64,000 bases of DNA. Origin: Leclercia adecarboxylata. GTDB taxonomy: Bacteria; Pseudomonadota; Gammaproteobacteria; Enterobacterales; Enterobacteriaceae. The notes beneath the pieces are model-generated. The model was not told the origin of the DNA, did not search any database, and worked only from the letters and a program-made list of their open reading frames with translations. The DNA is taken from assembly GCA_002360945.1 (NCBI GenBank), contig DERO01000042.1:1-64000 (forward strand), in the 5' to 3' direction. Shown in pieces: positions 8,473-18,591 of the stretch (position 1 is the stretch's first letter; each line of letters begins with the position of its first letter). A program made the position numbers and the translations under genes.

Positions 8473-9840
8473 TTAGTCGCAGGTGACAATCTTCATCGCC
8501 AGACCACCGCGGGAGGTTTCGCGGTATTTGGCGTTCATGTCTTTCCCGGTCTCGTACATGGTTTCGATCACTTTATCGAGGCAGACGCGCGGCTCGCTGG
8601 TACGGCGCAGCGCCATACGCGCGGCGTTGACCGCCTTCACGGAGGCAATCGCGTTACGCTCGATGCACGGCACCTGTACCTGACCGGCCACCGGATCGCA
8701 GGTCAGACCGAGGTTATGCTCCATCCCGATCTCTGCGGCAATACAGACCTGCGTTGGGCTTCCGCCCAGCAGCTCCGCCAGACCCGCCGCCGCCATCGAG
8801 CAGGCTACGCCCACTTCGCCCTGGCAGCCCACTTCCGCGCCGGAGATAGAGGCGTTCATCTTGTACAGCGAGCCAATGGCGCTGGTGACCAGCAGGTAGC
8901 GGGCCAGCGAGTTAGCATTCACTTCACGAATGAACTTGTCGTAATAGGCCAGTACCGCCGGAACGATACCGCAGGCACCGTTGGTTGGCGCGGTGACCAC
9001 GCGGCCACCCGCGGCGTTCTCTTCGTTCACCGCCAGCGCGAACATGTTGATCCAGTCCACCACCGCCATCGGGTCGCTGGTGGTTTTGTCGCTGCTGACC
9101 AGCATACGGCGCAGAGCCGCAGCACGACGCGGAACGCGCAGTTTGCCCGGCAGAACGCCCTCGGTGGTAATACCGCGTTCAATCCCGCCGCGCATCACTT
9201 CCCAGACGTTGGCAAAGTGCTGTTCCAGCTCGGCTTTGCTGTGCAATGCCAGCTCGTTTTGCATCATCAGGCCGGAGAGTGACAGACCACTTTCCTGGCA
9301 ATGGCGCTGCAGATCGGCCGCCGATTTATACGGATAAGGCACCGCCACAGGGGCGCTGTCGCTCTGGCCAAAATGGTCTTCGTCGACGATAAAACCGCCG
9401 CCGATGGAGTAATAGGTTTGGCTGTAAATCACCTTGTCGCCTGCCAGGGCGGTGATCCGCATGCCGTTTTCGTGCAGTGACAGGTTGTCGGCATGGAAAT
9501 TCATGCAGCGATCAACCGGGAATTCAACTTCATGTTCACCCTTCGCCAGCAGCAGGCGGCTGTGGGTGTTAACGTCCTGGATGAACCCCGGGATGGCGTC
9601 AATATCGACGCTATCCGGCAGGTTGCCCGCCAGGCCCATAATAATGGCGATATCGGTATGGTGACCTTTGCCGGTCAGCGACAGGGAGCCGTAAACATCC
9701 ACCACCACGCGGGTCGTGTCGTGCAGCATTCCGCGTGCAATAAGATCGTCCGTGAACTGTTTACCGGCTTTCATGGGCCCGACGGTGTGCGAGCTGGAGG
9801 GACCAATACCAATTTTGAAAATATCGAAAACGCTAATCAT
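8473..9840 (-). CDS. sdaB: L-serine ammonia-lyase SdaB
   Basis: A 455-residue iron-sulfur L-serine dehydratase that converts serine to pyruvate and ammonia. The N-terminal beta domain starts MISVFDIFKIGIGPSSSHT. In the catalytic alpha domain the cysteines expected to hold the [4Fe-4S] cluster are seen in NGACGIVPAVLA, GAEVGCQGEVG and GLTCDPVAGQVQVPC. It lies downstream of sdaC in the same orientation with a 63-nt gap that contains a stable hairpin. Confidence 0.97.
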   Translation of the reverse strand: MISVFDIFKIGIGPSSSHTVGPMKAGKQFTDDLIARGMLHDTTRVVVDVYGSLSLTGKGHHTDIAIIMGLAGNLPDSVDIDAIPGFIQDVNTHSRLLLAKGEHEVEFPVDRCMNFHADNLSLHENGMRITALAGDKVIYSQTYYSIGGGFIVDEDHFGQSDSAPVAVPYPYKSAADLQRHCQESGLSLSGLMMQNELALHSKAELEQHFANVWEVMRGGIERGITTEGVLPGKLRVPRRAAALRRMLVSSDKTTSDPMAVVDWINMFALAVNEENAAGGRVVTAPTNGACGIVPAVLAYYDKFIREVNANSLARYLLVTSAIGSLYKMNASISGAEVGCQGEVGVACSMAAAGLAELLGGSPTQVCIAAEIGMEHNLGLTCDPVAGQVQVPCIERNAIASVKAVNAARMALRRTSEPRVCLDKVIETMYETGKDMNAKYRETSRGGLAMKIVTCD

Positions 9841-9875
9841 GATGCGTCCGTTGCTTTACGTCTTGGGAGAAGAGT

Positions 9876-9895
9876 GCGCCGTCCGAAGACGGCGC
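9876..9895 (-). other. Intercistronic UUCG-tetraloop hairpin in sdaCB
   Basis: On the transcribed (reverse) strand an 8-bp perfect stem GCGCCGTC/GACGGCGC closes a TTCG tetraloop, an unusually stable RNA structure. No T-run follows, so it is not a terminator. It probably protects the 3' end of sdaC RNA or sets the ratio of the two products. Confidence 0.6.
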
Positions 9896-9903
9896 GGGAG
9901 GAA

Positions 9904-11193
9904 TTATGCGAACAGCGAGTAGAAGATAGCGGAGATAGCAATCAGACCCATAATCACAACGAAGACGTTGCTGATCTGGCCGCTGTATTTACGCATCGCT
10001 GGCACTTTCTGAATCGCGTACATCGGCATCAGGAACAGGATCATCGCGATAATCGGGCCGCCCAGGGTTTCGATCATCCCGAGGATGCTCGGGTTCAGGG
10101 TAGCAACCGCCCAGGTGGTCAGCAGCATGAACAGTGCAGTGATCTTGTTCAGCTTGTTGATTTCGATGCTCTTGCCTTTACCGCGCAGAGATTTAATCAC
10201 CATGCCGTTAAAGCCTTCACGTGCGCCCAGGTAGTGACCGAGGAAGGATTTGGTAATCGCGATAATGGCGATAATAGGTGCCATCCAGGCAATAACCGGT
10301 GCGTTAAAGTGGTTCGCCAGGTAAGAAAGAATCGAGATGTTCTGTGCTTTTGCTGCTGCCAGATCCGCCGGAGCGAGGCTCAGTACACAGCTGAAGACGA
10401 AGAACATAACGGTGATAACCATCATCACGTGAGCGCGAGCCAGGATGCTGGAACACTTCTTCTCGGCACCCTGACCGTACTCTTCACGCTTCGCTACCGC
10501 GAAGGAGGAGATGATCGGTGAGTGGTTGAAGGAGAAGACCATGACCGGGATGGCCAGCCACAGGGTCATCCACAGGCCGTTGCCGGTGGCAGACGCACTG
10601 CTCAGGGACAGGGTTTCCAGCGCCGCGCCGTTCCACTGTGGGATCAGGTAGCAGGCCAGCACCATCAGGGCGATAACGAACGGGAACACCAGCACGCTCA
10701 TCGCTTTCACAATCATCTGCTCACCGAAGCGCACAATGGTCATCATGCCGACGATCAGGATCAGCGACAGAATGGCGCGTGGCGGCGGGGTCATGCCCAG
10801 CTGGTGGCTCATGAAGCTTTCCACGGTGTTGGTGATAGCCACGCTATAAACCAACAGGATTGGGTAGATGGCAAAGAAGTAGAGCAGGGTAATCAGTTTA
10901 CCTGCGCCAATACCGAAATGCTCTTCAACCACTTCGGTGATGTCTTCGCCCGGATTTTTACCAGAGAGCACAAAACGGGTGAGGCCGCGGTGTGCAAAGT
11001 AGGTCATCGGGAAGGCGATGATTGCCATGATGATTAGCGGAATTAAGCCGCCCACACCTGCGTTAATAGGAAGGAAGAGAACACCAGCGCCGATTGCTGT
11101 GCCGTAAAGGCCAAGCATCCACATGGTATCTGTTTTACGCCATCCACTTCGGGTTTCAAGCGAAGCAACGGTGCTGGTTTGAGTGGTTTCCAT
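9904..11193 (-). CDS. sdaC: Serine/proton symporter SdaC
   Basis: The 429-residue protein is an HAAAP-family inner-membrane transporter with about eleven hydrophobic segments, the same length as E. coli SdaC (DcrA). It imports L-serine with protons and is the first gene of the sdaC-sdaB serine catabolic operon. The N-terminus ([20 protein letters not shown]) is cytoplasmic and the first membrane segment begins near residue 25. A CRP-like site lies upstream. Confidence 0.97.
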   Translation of the reverse strand: METTQTSTVASLETRSGWRKTDTMWMLGLYGTAIGAGVLFLPINAGVGGLIPLIIMAIIAFPMTYFAHRGLTRFVLSGKNPGEDITEVVEEHFGIGAGKLITLLYFFAIYPILLVYSVAITNTVESFMSHQLGMTPPPRAILSLILIVGMMTIVRFGEQMIVKAMSVLVFPFVIALMVLACYLIPQWNGAALETLSLSSASATGNGLWMTLWLAIPVMVFSFNHSPIISSFAVAKREEYGQGAEKKCSSILARAHVMMVITVMFFVFSCVLSLAPADLAAAKAQNISILSYLANHFNAPVIAWMAPIIAIIAITKSFLGHYLGAREGFNGMVIKSLRGKGKSIEINKLNKITALFMLLTTWAVATLNPSILGMIETLGGPIIAMILFLMPMYAIQKVPAMRKYSGQISNVFVVIMGLIAISAIFYSLFA

Positions 11194-11665
11194 TGTGTCT
11201 CCAGGAAGTAGCTAATGTCAGGTTTCTGGTCAAATTCGATGCAAAAAGGGCTATTCGTAATATGAAATTCGCTCAGCGACGGTTTTTATATAATTTTTCT
11301 CCGTAACTATCGGCGGGCGGAAAGATACATTTTAGTAATGGATCTATCAGTGATCCCGATCTCAAATGCGATAATCCACTTGTGATGTGGGTATCTTTAG
11401 ACCATTTGTCTGCTAAGAAAACATCACGACGAATTTCTGGGCGCGAAGGCTACCATTAACGATATGAGGCGAGATAGATCCCCCCGAAAGATAGGAGGCA
11501 TACGCTGTAAAAGCGTCGGTTTAGAGGATTTTTTCATGCTTTATGGGGGTTATGGCTAATAAATAACGCTCTGCAAACATAAGTAATCGTTTGCGTGGTG
11601 TTACGAAATAGCAAAAAGATAAGTAATAGTGATATTGCAAGCGAGGCCATGTCGCTGAAGGCAAT
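11194..11665 (-). promoter_or_regulatory. Control region and leader of sdaCB
   Basis: A 470-bp A/T-rich stretch with no supportable gene between ppnN and sdaC. On the reverse strand it holds a possible -10 (TATATA at 11287-11292) about 95 nt before the sdaC start, plus the CRP-like site described separately. The distal part (11400-11660) shows no clear motif. Confidence 0.45.
11346..11367 (-). promoter_or_regulatory. Candidate CRP site upstream of sdaC
   Basis: Reverse-strand core TGAGA-N6-TCACT matches the CRP consensus TGTGA-N6-TCACA at 8 of 10 positions and keeps the GATC/GATC inner symmetry. sdaC is known to be CRP-dependent in E. coli, which supports the site, but its exact distance to the start is not established here. 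Confidence 0.5.
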
Positions 11666-11698
11666 AAAAAAGCCGGGAGGCGAAGGGCCATTCCCGGC
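11666..11698 (-). terminator. Rho-independent terminator after ppnN
   Basis: On the reverse strand GCCGGGA/TCCCGGC forms a 7-bp stem followed by TTTTTT. A second GC-rich hairpin (GCCCGGC/GCCGGGC, 11709-11728) lies between it and the ppnN stop. Confidence 0.75.
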
Positions 11699-11734
11699 GG
11701 GATGGAGCGCCCGGCAGGCGTGCCGGGCAGGGCG

Positions 11735-13099
11735 TTACGCTGAAATCTCGTAACAGGGGATGTAGGCAGAGCCCGGAAGCTTCATACGGTGCTGGGCGAC
11801 GAAGCCCTGCAGGAGATCGTCCATGCGGCGCATCATTTCACGGTCGCCATGAATTTTATACGGGCCAAACTCTTCAATGGCCTGGATCCCCACCTCTTTC
11901 ACGTTGCCGGCAACGATACCCGAGAAGGCGCGACGCAGATCGGCGGCCAGTATTTCAACCGGCTGATCGGGATACAGTTTCAGGTTGGCCATGTTTTCGT
12001 GCGACGGCTCAAACGGGATCTGTAGATCCGGTGAAATGCGGATCGACCAGTTAAAGCTGTAGGCATCTCCGGTATCGCGGCGGTTTTCTTTCACCAGCGG
12101 CATAGCCTTTTTCATCAGGCGCGCCACTTCGGCGGCGTCATCGATGATGATGCGATAGTGACGGCGTGCCGCCTCACCCAGGGTATGCACGATGAACTCA
12201 TCCAGCACGCGGAAGTAGTCTGCACTCTCCTTCGGACCGGTCAGGATCAGCGGCAGAACCTGATCCTGGTTAGCCGGATGCATCAGAATACCCAGCAGAT
12301 AGAGCAGCTCTTCTGCGGTACCCACGCCGCCCGGGAAGATGATTATCCCGTGCGCGATACGGACAAACGCCTCAAGACGTTTCTCGATATCCGGCATGAT
12401 GATCAGTTCATTGACCAGCGGATTCGGCGGCTCAGCGGCGATGATCGATGGCTCGGTCATACCGATGAAACGGCCCTCTTTGTAGCGCTGCTGGGCATGA
12501 CCCACCGCTGCCCCTTTCATTGGCGCTTCCATCGCGCCCGGGCCACAGCCGGTACAGATATTCAGCTCGCGCAGCCCCAGTTGGGTGCCCACGCGACGAG
12601 CGTAAAGGTATTCGGTTTCGTTAATGGAGTGACCGCCCCAGCACACCACCATGCTCGGGGCTTCGCCCACGTGCAGGGCCCGGGCGTTACGCAGAATAGA
12701 GAACACCAGGTTGGTGATATGCGCCGAGCTTTCCAGATTCAGATGCTGAAAACGACCGGCGTTACTGATCTGCCCGTTCACGAACAGGATATCGCGCAGC
12801 ACGGCAAACAGGTTGGCCTGCAGCGCGCGAATAATGCGCCCGTCTACAAAGGCGTCTTCCGGCGGGTTAATCAGTTCCAGCTTCACGCCACGTTCGCGGC
12901 GCAGAACGTTAATATCAAAGCTTTCAAAGCGGGACAGCAGCTCTTTGCTGTTGTCGGTGAGGCTACCGGAGTTCAGAACGGCAAGTGAACAGTTGCGAAA
13001 CAGTTGATAAAGATCGCTGCTGGCCGTGCTCTTGAGCATGTCCACTTCCAGCTGCGACAACATATCCATTGAGCCAAGCGGGCTTATATGTGTAATCAA
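11735..13099 (-). CDS. ppnN: Pyrimidine/purine nucleotide 5'-monophosphate nucleosidase
   Basis: A 454-residue protein identical in length to E. coli PpnN (YgdH). It hydrolyses nucleoside monophosphates to base and ribose 5-phosphate and is activated by (p)ppGpp. The LOG/lysine decarboxylase-like core shows the nucleotide-binding motif [10 protein letters not shown] and the PGGVGTAEE motif that holds the catalytic glutamate. relA, the source of the activator, lies in the same window. Confidence 0.96.
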   Translation of the reverse strand: MITHISPLGSMDMLSQLEVDMLKSTASSDLYQLFRNCSLAVLNSGSLTDNSKELLSRFESFDINVLRRERGVKLELINPPEDAFVDGRIIRALQANLFAVLRDILFVNGQISNAGRFQHLNLESSAHITNLVFSILRNARALHVGEAPSMVVCWGGHSINETEYLYARRVGTQLGLRELNICTGCGPGAMEAPMKGAAVGHAQQRYKEGRFIGMTEPSIIAAEPPNPLVNELIIMPDIEKRLEAFVRIAHGIIIFPGGVGTAEELLYLLGILMHPANQDQVLPLILTGPKESADYFRVLDEFIVHTLGEAARRHYRIIIDDAAEVARLMKKAMPLVKENRRDTGDAYSFNWSIRISPDLQIPFEPSHENMANLKLYPDQPVEILAADLRRAFSGIVAGNVKEVGIQAIEEFGPYKIHGDREMMRRMDDLLQGFVAQHRMKLPGSAYIPCYEISA

Positions 13100-13215
13100 G
13101 TGAGCTCCTTACGGGACGTTTATCGTCTTTCCCTGTTGATTACAATAGCCCTGGCTTATGACCTTTCACAACCCAAAGCGCGGAACGGACCGCGCATATT
13201 GTGAATTTATTTATC

Positions 13216-14058
13216 TTACTGGCGGACTAAACGACCGATTGCCGGAACAAAATCGCCGTTGCTGCGCCACGGATTGATATCCAGCCCGCCGCGGCGGGTA
13301 TAGCGGGCATAGACGCTCAGCGTCTCCGGCTGGCAGAAATGCAGAATGTCATTGAAGATGCGCTCCACGCACTGCTCATGGAACTCATTGTGGTTACGGA
13401 AGGAGACCAGGTAGCGCAGCAGCTTTTCGCGATCGATTTTTGCGCCGCGATACTGGATCTGTACCGAACCCCAGTCAGGCTGATGGGTGATCAGGCAGTT
13501 GGATTTCAGCAGGTGGCTGACCAGCGTTTCTTCCACCATTTTGCCGCTGGCGGCATTTTCCAGCCAGGCGGTATCAAACTGGTAGTTGTCCATCTCAATG
13601 TCCTGCTCGTCAATGCAGGTGCCGTGGAAGTGGGCGATCGGCTGACCTTCCAGCTCGTCAATGCGGTAGAGGGCCACAGTAACGTTCCCCTGAGCACAAG
13701 CGCTTAAGTCGCGTTTCAGGGTGCGCTGCACCGCTTCCCAGCTGTCAAAGCGGGTCTGATTGAAGCTGTTGAGGTAGAGCTTAAAGCTTTTGGACTCTAC
13801 CAGGTTGACGCTGGTGTAATCCAATTCCACGTGACCCACCGCCACCTGGGGTAAGCCGCGGGCGTTAAGCCATGAGAGCTCATACAGCGTCCAGATATCG
13901 CCGCCGTGGAAGGGCAGGCTATCGGCTTTCAGCCCCAGCGGATCGCGGTTAAGACTACGCGGCACGCCCTGTAACAGGCTGGCGTCGTAAATGTCGCGAT
14001 AGGCGGTGGATTTGCCCAGGGTTAAGCCCGATAAGGCATCGTGGTTTTCGTAAGACAT
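13216..14058 (-). CDS. queF: NADPH-dependent 7-cyano-7-deazaguanine reductase QueF
   Basis: A 280-residue, two-domain (YqcD type) tunnel-fold enzyme that reduces preQ0 to preQ1 in queuosine synthesis. The QueF motif ESKSFKLY (residues 88-95) and the nucleophile Cys188 in [13 protein letters not shown] are present. E. coli QueF has 282 residues. It is divergent from syd. queE and queD of the same pathway are encoded further along the window. Confidence 0.97.
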   Translation of the reverse strand: MSYENHDALSGLTLGKSTAYRDIYDASLLQGVPRSLNRDPLGLKADSLPFHGGDIWTLYELSWLNARGLPQVAVGHVELDYTSVNLVESKSFKLYLNSFNQTRFDSWEAVQRTLKRDLSACAQGNVTVALYRIDELEGQPIAHFHGTCIDEQDIEMDNYQFDTAWLENAASGKMVEETLVSHLLKSNCLITHQPDWGSVQIQYRGAKIDREKLLRYLVSFRNHNEFHEQCVERIFNDILHFCQPETLSVYARYTRRGGLDINPWRSNGDFVPAIGRLVRQ

Positions 14059-14127
14059 GTTTCGTTGTCACTTTAAAGGTAAACTATGGGGCTGAGTGTA
14101 TCCTGGCTTATATGAAGAGAGAAACCG

Positions 14128-14673
14128 GTGGATAAAGAGACTGCTGCTGCCTTAACCGCGTTTACGGCGCGTTACTGTGACGCCTGGCATGACCAGAAAG
14201 CGTCATGGCCACAAAGCGAGGCGCTGTATGGCGTCCCGTCGCCCTGTATTATCACCTCTTCCGGGAATACCGTGACCTGGCAGCCCCAGCCGTTTACCGC
14301 TGAGCAGAATGTAAATGCCATTGAACGTGCAATGGACATTGTGGTACAACCTGCGGTCCACGCGTTCTATACCACACAGTTTGCCGGGGATATGTGCGCT
14401 CGCTTTGATAACGAGATGCTGACCCTGCTGCAAACCTGGAGCGAAGACGATCTGCTGCGCGTGCAGGAGAACCTGATTGGGCACCTGGTGACCCAGAAGC
14501 GTCTGAAACTATCGCCAACGCTCTTTATCGCTACGCTCGACAGTGAAATGGATATCATTTCTGTCTGCAACCTCACGGGGAACGTGGTAAAAGAGACGTT
14601 AGGTACCCAGAAACGCCAGTTCCTCTCCGCTTCCCTTACGGATTTCCTCAAACAACTACGTCCCGTCGTGTAA
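14128..14673 (+). CDS. syd: SecY-interacting protein Syd
   Basis: The 181-residue protein matches E. coli Syd in length and sequence ([31 protein letters not shown]). Syd is a cytosolic protein that binds SecY and may remove defective SecY complexes. The start codon is GTG at 14128, preceded by AGAGAGAAACC. The gene is followed by the control region of csrB. Confidence 0.95.
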   Translation: MDKETAAALTAFTARYCDAWHDQKASWPQSEALYGVPSPCIITSSGNTVTWQPQPFTAEQNVNAIERAMDIVVQPAVHAFYTTQFAGDMCARFDNEMLTLLQTWSEDDLLRVQENLIGHLVTQKRLKLSPTLFIATLDSEMDIISVCNLTGNVVKETLGTQKRQFLSASLTDFLKQLRPVV

Positions 14674-14692
14674 TCCTGAATACTACTGCGCG

Positions 14693-14710
14693 TGTGAGAG
14701 ATCTCTTACA
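14693..14710 (+). promoter_or_regulatory. UvrY (BarA-UvrY) binding site of csrB
   Basis: The 18-bp imperfect palindrome TGTGAGAGATCTCTTACA lies about 183 bp before the CsrB 5' end. It is the known recognition sequence of UvrY/SirA in front of csrB. A partial repeat, TTGTAAGAGATCA, follows at 14714-14726. BarA, the kinase that phosphorylates UvrY, is encoded at 22569-25325. Confidence 0.85.
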
Positions 14711-14884
14711 AAGGTTGTAAGAGATCACCGTAATAATCGGCAGGCTCAAACTATTATGCTGTAAAATAAGTTGTTTATTATCAGCGTATTGAGTACATGA
14801 CCTATCGTAATAAGATGTAACATCTGTTTAATTTGGCTTACGGGGTGCCTTGTAAGACGAAGCGGAATAGAGGATCCTATGTTT

Positions 14885-15245
14885 GTCGACAGGAAGCCGA
14901 CACGAGAAACGAACATCAGGATGATGGCGATTCTCAAGAGGACACGTCAGGAAGGCGTTACAAGGAAGGCTTCAGGACGAAGCAAAAGGATGACGCAGGA
15001 TGCGTGAAGGACACCTCCAGGAAGGAGAACGAGAGCCGGTATGGATGTCCGGTGGGTCAGGAAGGCCAGGACGTTTCAGGATGAAACAGTCACATCAGGA
15101 TGATGTGCGCAGGATGCAGTGGTCGAGGATGGCCAGACCTCCGGGTCAGAGGAAAAGTTGTCACGGATGAGCAGGGAGCACTAAAAGTAGCTGGATTGCT
15201 GCGAAACGAACCGGGAGCACTGTTTTTACAGTGCTCCCTTTTTTT
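14885..15245 (+). ncRNA. csrB: CsrB regulatory RNA
   Basis: From the 5' sequence GTCGACAGG to the terminator the stretch matches enterobacterial CsrB, an RNA that sequesters the translation regulator CsrA. More than twenty GGA motifs are present, most as CAGGATG or CAGGAAG in the loops of small hairpins, which are CsrA sites. The end is a perfect 11-bp hairpin (GGGAGCACTGT/ACAGTGCTCCC, 15213-15238) with seven T. Length is 361 nt against 369 in E. coli. Its place between syd and yqcC is conserved. The apparent open frame across it is an artefact. Confidence 0.97.
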
Positions 15246-15302
15246 ATTTCTGCGTGGTCTTTGCTATGCTGCGCGCCGTTCAGTTTTTCAGTTGAGGTTT
15301 TC

Positions 15303-15629
15303 ATGACGCATCACGACAACGTGCGCGCGCAGCTGCACGCCATCGAAGCTTTATTGCGCGATCATCAACTGTGGCAGGAGACGGCGCCGCAGCCTGACGC
15401 GTTTGAGAGCACGCAACCTTTCTGTATGGATACCCTGGAGCCCTTTGAGTGGCTGCAATGGGTGCTCATTCCCCGCATGCATGCCCTGATTGAGGGCGGG
15501 CATCCGCTGCCGCAAAATTTTGCCGTCGCCCCCTATTATGAAATGGCGCTGGATGCGGCCCATCCGTCGCGCGAGGCGGTGCTGGCAGCACTGCTGGCGC
15601 TGGATACGCTGTTTGGCGACGACGCATGA
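15303..15629 (+). CDS. yqcC: YqcC family protein
   Basis: The 108-residue protein matches E. coli YqcC (DUF446), a small all-helical protein of unknown role; NFAVAPYYEMAL is a typical segment. The start at 15303 is used because the upstream extension of the frame falls in the CsrB terminator. The last codon overlaps the truC start by 4 nt (ATGA), so yqcC, truC and probably yqcA are co-transcribed. Confidence 0.92.
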   Translation: MTHHDNVRAQLHAIEALLRDHQLWQETAPQPDAFESTQPFCMDTLEPFEWLQWVLIPRMHALIEGGHPLPQNFAVAPYYEMALDAAHPSREAVLAALLALDTLFGDDA

Positions 15630-16399
15630 TTGAGATCCTTTATCAGGATGAGTGGCTGGTGGCCGTCAATAAACCCTCCGGCTGGCTGGTGCACCGGAGC
15701 TGGCTGGATCGCGATGAAAAGGTGGTGGTGATGCAGACGGTGCGCGACCTGATTGGTCAGCACGTTTTTACCGTCCACCGCCTCGACCGTCCCACTTCCG
15801 GCGTGCTGCTGATGGGGCTCTCCAGCGAGGCCGGACGCCGACTGTCGCAGCAGTTCGAGCAGCATCAGATCCAGAAACGCTACCATGCGATTGTCCGGGG
15901 CTGGCTGACCGAGGCCGCAACGCTTGATTATCCGCTGGTCGAAGAGCTGGATAAAATCGCCGATAAATTTTCCCGGGATGACAAAGAGCCGCAGCCTGCG
16001 GTGACGGACTATCGCGGTCTGGCGACTGTCGAAATGCCCGTCGCCACCGGTAAATTCCCCACCACGCGCTACAGCCTGGTCGAACTGGAGCCGAAGACCG
16101 GGCGTAAACACCAGCTGCGTCGTCACCTTTCGCATCTGCGCCATCCGATTATCGGGGACAGCAAGCACGGCGATCTGAAACAGAACCGCAGCGCCGCCGA
16201 GCACTTTGGCTGCAACCGCCTGATGCTGCACGCCAGCCAGCTGAGCCTGGTTCATCCCTTTACCGGTGAGCCGCTGACGATCCGCGCTGGTCTCGATCCG
16301 GTGTGGATGCAGGCGCTGTCACACTTTGGCTGGTGCGGCCAACTCCCCGAAAATGAAAGGGTTGAGTTTGATCCCGCCAACGTTCAGGATGAACGTTAA
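15626..16399 (+). CDS. truC: tRNA pseudouridine(65) synthase TruC
   Basis: A 257-residue RluA-family pseudouridine synthase acting on U65 of tRNA-Ile and tRNA-Asp. The catalytic aspartate is Asp54 in VHRLDRPTSGVL, and the KTGRKHQLRRHL motif lies in the C-terminal half. E. coli TruC has 260 residues. It overlaps yqcC by 4 nt and is followed 24 nt later by yqcA. Confidence 0.96.
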   Translation: MIEILYQDEWLVAVNKPSGWLVHRSWLDRDEKVVVMQTVRDLIGQHVFTVHRLDRPTSGVLLMGLSSEAGRRLSQQFEQHQIQKRYHAIVRGWLTEAATLDYPLVEELDKIADKFSRDDKEPQPAVTDYRGLATVEMPVATGKFPTTRYSLVELEPKTGRKHQLRRHLSHLRHPIIGDSKHGDLKQNRSAAEHFGCNRLMLHASQLSLVHPFTGEPLTIRAGLDPVWMQALSHFGWCGQLPENERVEFDPANVQDER

Positions 16400-16423
16400 T
16401 TGTATTCATTGAGGGAGTAAACC

Positions 16424-16873
16424 ATGGCTGTAGTCGGAATTTTTGTCGGTACGATGTACGGCAATTCGCTGCTGGTGGCCGAAGAGGCCGAAGCAATTCT
16501 CGCGGGAATGGGCCACAAAGCCACGGTCTATGAAGATCCCGAGCTGGCCGACTGGGAAAAATACCAGGGCCAGTACGCGCTGGTGGTGACTTCGACAACC
16601 GGGCAGGGCGATCTGCCGGACAGTATCGTCCCGCTGTTCCAGGGCATCAAAGATAAGCTGGGTTATCAGCCGGAGATGCGCTACGGCATCATCGCGCTGG
16701 GGGACAGCACCTACGCCAATTTCTGCGGTGGCGGCAAGCAGTTCGACGCCCTGTTACAGGAGCAAAGCGCGCAGCGCGTGGGTGAGATGCTGACGATCGA
16801 TGCCTCTGAACACCCCGAGCCGGAAAGCCAGTCGAACCCCTGGGTTGAACACTGGGGCACGCTTCTCGGCTAA
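16424..16873 (+). CDS. yqcA: Flavodoxin YqcA
   Basis: A 149-residue flavodoxin of the MioC-like short type. The FMN phosphate loop appears as [14 protein letters not shown] near residues 7-20, and the isoalloxazine-binding loops as [10 protein letters not shown] and [17 protein letters not shown] sequence. It carries electrons; its partner is not known. Preceded by GAGGGAG as ribosome-binding site. Confidence 0.94.
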   Translation: MAVVGIFVGTMYGNSLLVAEEAEAILAGMGHKATVYEDPELADWEKYQGQYALVVTSTTGQGDLPDSIVPLFQGIKDKLGYQPEMRYGIIALGDSTYANFCGGGKQFDALLQEQSAQRVGEMLTIDASEHPEPESQSNPWVEHWGTLLG

Positions 16874-17235
16874 ATACACATCCCTCCCGGTTGCGGGAGG
16901 GCATTCCACCGCGTCAAGCGACCTGATTCACATTCTTCCCTTTCTCCTCTGCTGTTTTCTCACTCAGCCACGTTTCCGTGAACTACCTTCCATTGAGTTA
17001 GGCTTATGCCATAAACAACCTCAAACCCTCCCGCCAATGTTGTGTTGTTGCACGGTGAGAGGGGCCTGGATCCTTTCTTATACTTTTTCCGCCAGTTAAT
17101 AAAAATGCAGTCAGTGAGGCAAAAGACCTCAGCGTTTGAACTGCAAAAAACACATACACGTCATTCTGATTACCCTACCGGTTGTGCTGTTCAGAATGAA
17201 CGTAGCGATAAAAGCTATGATTCAGGAGTGCAAGA
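16874..17235 (+). promoter_or_regulatory. Control region and leader of the gud operon
   Basis: A 362-bp gap without a gene. It begins with a hairpin CCCTCCCG/CGGGAGGG after yqcA. TATACT at 17079-17084 is a possible -10 with a poor -35, as expected for an activated promoter. Between it and gudP an inverted repeat TCATTCTG (17161-17168)/CAGAATGA (17192-17199) lies in the leader. In E. coli gudPXD is activated by CdaR; which of these elements binds it is not known from sequence. Confidence 0.45.
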
Positions 17236-18591
17236 ATGAGTACATTAAGCCAGGCGGCGAGCAGCGCTGAAAAGCGCACCAACGCTCGCTATTGGATAGT
17301 GGTGATGCTGTTTATCGTCACATCCTTTAACTATGGCGACCGCGCCACGCTGTCGATTGCCGGTTCCGAAATGGCAAAAGATATCGGTCTGGATCCGGTC
17401 GGTATGGGGTATGTTTTCTCTGCATTTTCATGGGCCTATGTTATCGGCCAAATTCCTGGCGGTTGGTTGCTTGACCGCTTCGGTTCAAAACGCGTCTACT
17501 TCTGGTCCATCTTTATCTGGTCGATGTTTACCCTGCTGCAGGGCTTCGTTGATGTCTTTAACGGCTTTGGCATTATTGTCGCGCTCTTCACCCTGCGTTT
17601 CCTCGTCGGGCTGGCAGAGGCGCCTTCTTTCCCGGGTAACAGCCGCATAGTGGCAGCCTGGTTCCCGGCGCAGGAGAGGGGAACGGCGGTATCCATTTTT
17701 AACTCCGCACAATACTTCGCCACAGTGATCTTCGCCCCTATCATGGGCTGGCTGACCCACGAGGTGGGCTGGTCACACGTGTTCTTCTTTATGGGCGGTC
17801 TGGGCATTGTCATCAGCTTTGTCTGGCTGAAAGTGATCCATGAGCCGAACCAGCATCCGGGCGTGAATCAGAAAGAGCTGGATTACATCGCCGCGGGCGG
17901 TGCGCTGATCAATATGGATCAGGCGAAAAGCAAAGAGAAAGTGCCGTTCAGCCACAAGTGGGGTCAGATCAAACAGCTGGTGGGTTCCCGCATGATGGTG
18001 GGGATCTACCTCGGCCAGTACTGCATCAATGCCTTAACCTACTTCTTTATCACCTGGTTCCCGGTCTATCTGGTGCAGGCCCGCGGCATGTCGATTCTGA
18101 AAGCCGGGTTTGTGGCCTCGGTTCCGGCCATCTGCGGCTTTGTGGGCGGCGTGCTGGGCGGGGTGATCTCCGACTGGCTGATGCGTCGAACCGGTTCCCT
18201 GAATATCGCCCGTAAAACGCCGATCGTGCTGGGGATGCTGCTCTCCATGTCGATGGTGGTGTGTAACTACGTTGACGCTGAGTGGATGATTATCGGCTTC
18301 ATGGCGATGGCCTTCTTCGGTAAAGGCATCGGGGCGCTGGGCTGGGCGGTGATGGCGGATACCGCGCCGAAAGAGATCAGCGGCCTGAGCGGCGGTCTGT
18401 TCAATATGTTCGGCAACATCTCCGGGATCGTCACCCCGATTGCCATCGGTTATATCGTCGGCACCACCGGGTCGTTCAACGGGGCGCTGATCTACGTCGG
18501 TGTTCACGCCCTGGTGGCGGTACTGAGTTACCTGGTGCTGGTGGGTGATATCAAACGTATCGAACTGAAACCTGTCGCGGAGCGTTCATGA
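17236..18591 (+). CDS. gudP: Glucarate/galactarate:proton symporter GudP
   Basis: A 451-residue major facilitator of the anion:cation symporter group (MFS, 12 membrane segments) that imports D-glucarate, as E. coli GudP (450 residues). The N-terminal segment [20 protein letters not shown] and the loop [12 protein letters not shown] are typical of the family. Its stop overlaps the gudX start (ATGA), so gudP-gudX are coupled; gudD follows in the operon. Confidence 0.96.
   Translation: MSTLSQAASSAEKRTNARYWIVVMLFIVTSFNYGDRATLSIAGSEMAKDIGLDPVGMGYVFSAFSWAYVIGQIPGGWLLDRFGSKRVYFWSIFIWSMFTLLQGFVDVFNGFGIIVALFTLRFLVGLAEAPSFPGNSRIVAAWFPAQERGTAVSIFNSAQYFATVIFAPIMGWLTHEVGWSHVFFFMGGLGIVISFVWLKVIHEPNQHPGVNQKELDYIAAGGALINMDQAKSKEKVPFSHKWGQIKQLVGSRMMVGIYLGQYCINALTYFFITWFPVYLVQARGMSILKAGFVASVPAICGFVGGVLGGVISDWLMRRTGSLNIARKTPIVLGMLLSMSMVVCNYVDAEWMIIGFMAMAFFGKGIGALGWAVMADTAPKEISGLSGGLFNMFGNISGIVTPIAIGYIVGTTGSFNGALIYVGVHALVAVLSYLVLVGDIKRIELKPVAERS

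Noticed and set aside
9493..10521. A 342-codon forward open frame across sdaB/sdaC
   Set aside because: It is antisense to two well-conserved genes, is rich in His, Arg, Gln and Asp as is typical of GC-rich shadow frames, and has no recognisable family.
14833..15084. An 83-codon frame between syd and yqcC
   Set aside because: It lies in the CsrB RNA; its repeated Gly-Arg-Lys composition comes from the GGA motifs of CsrB.
14884..15160. Repeated CAGGATG/CAGGAAG units that could look like a CRISPR or tandem repeat
   Set aside because: Unit spacing is irregular and the units fall in hairpin loops of CsrB; there are no spacers and no cas genes.
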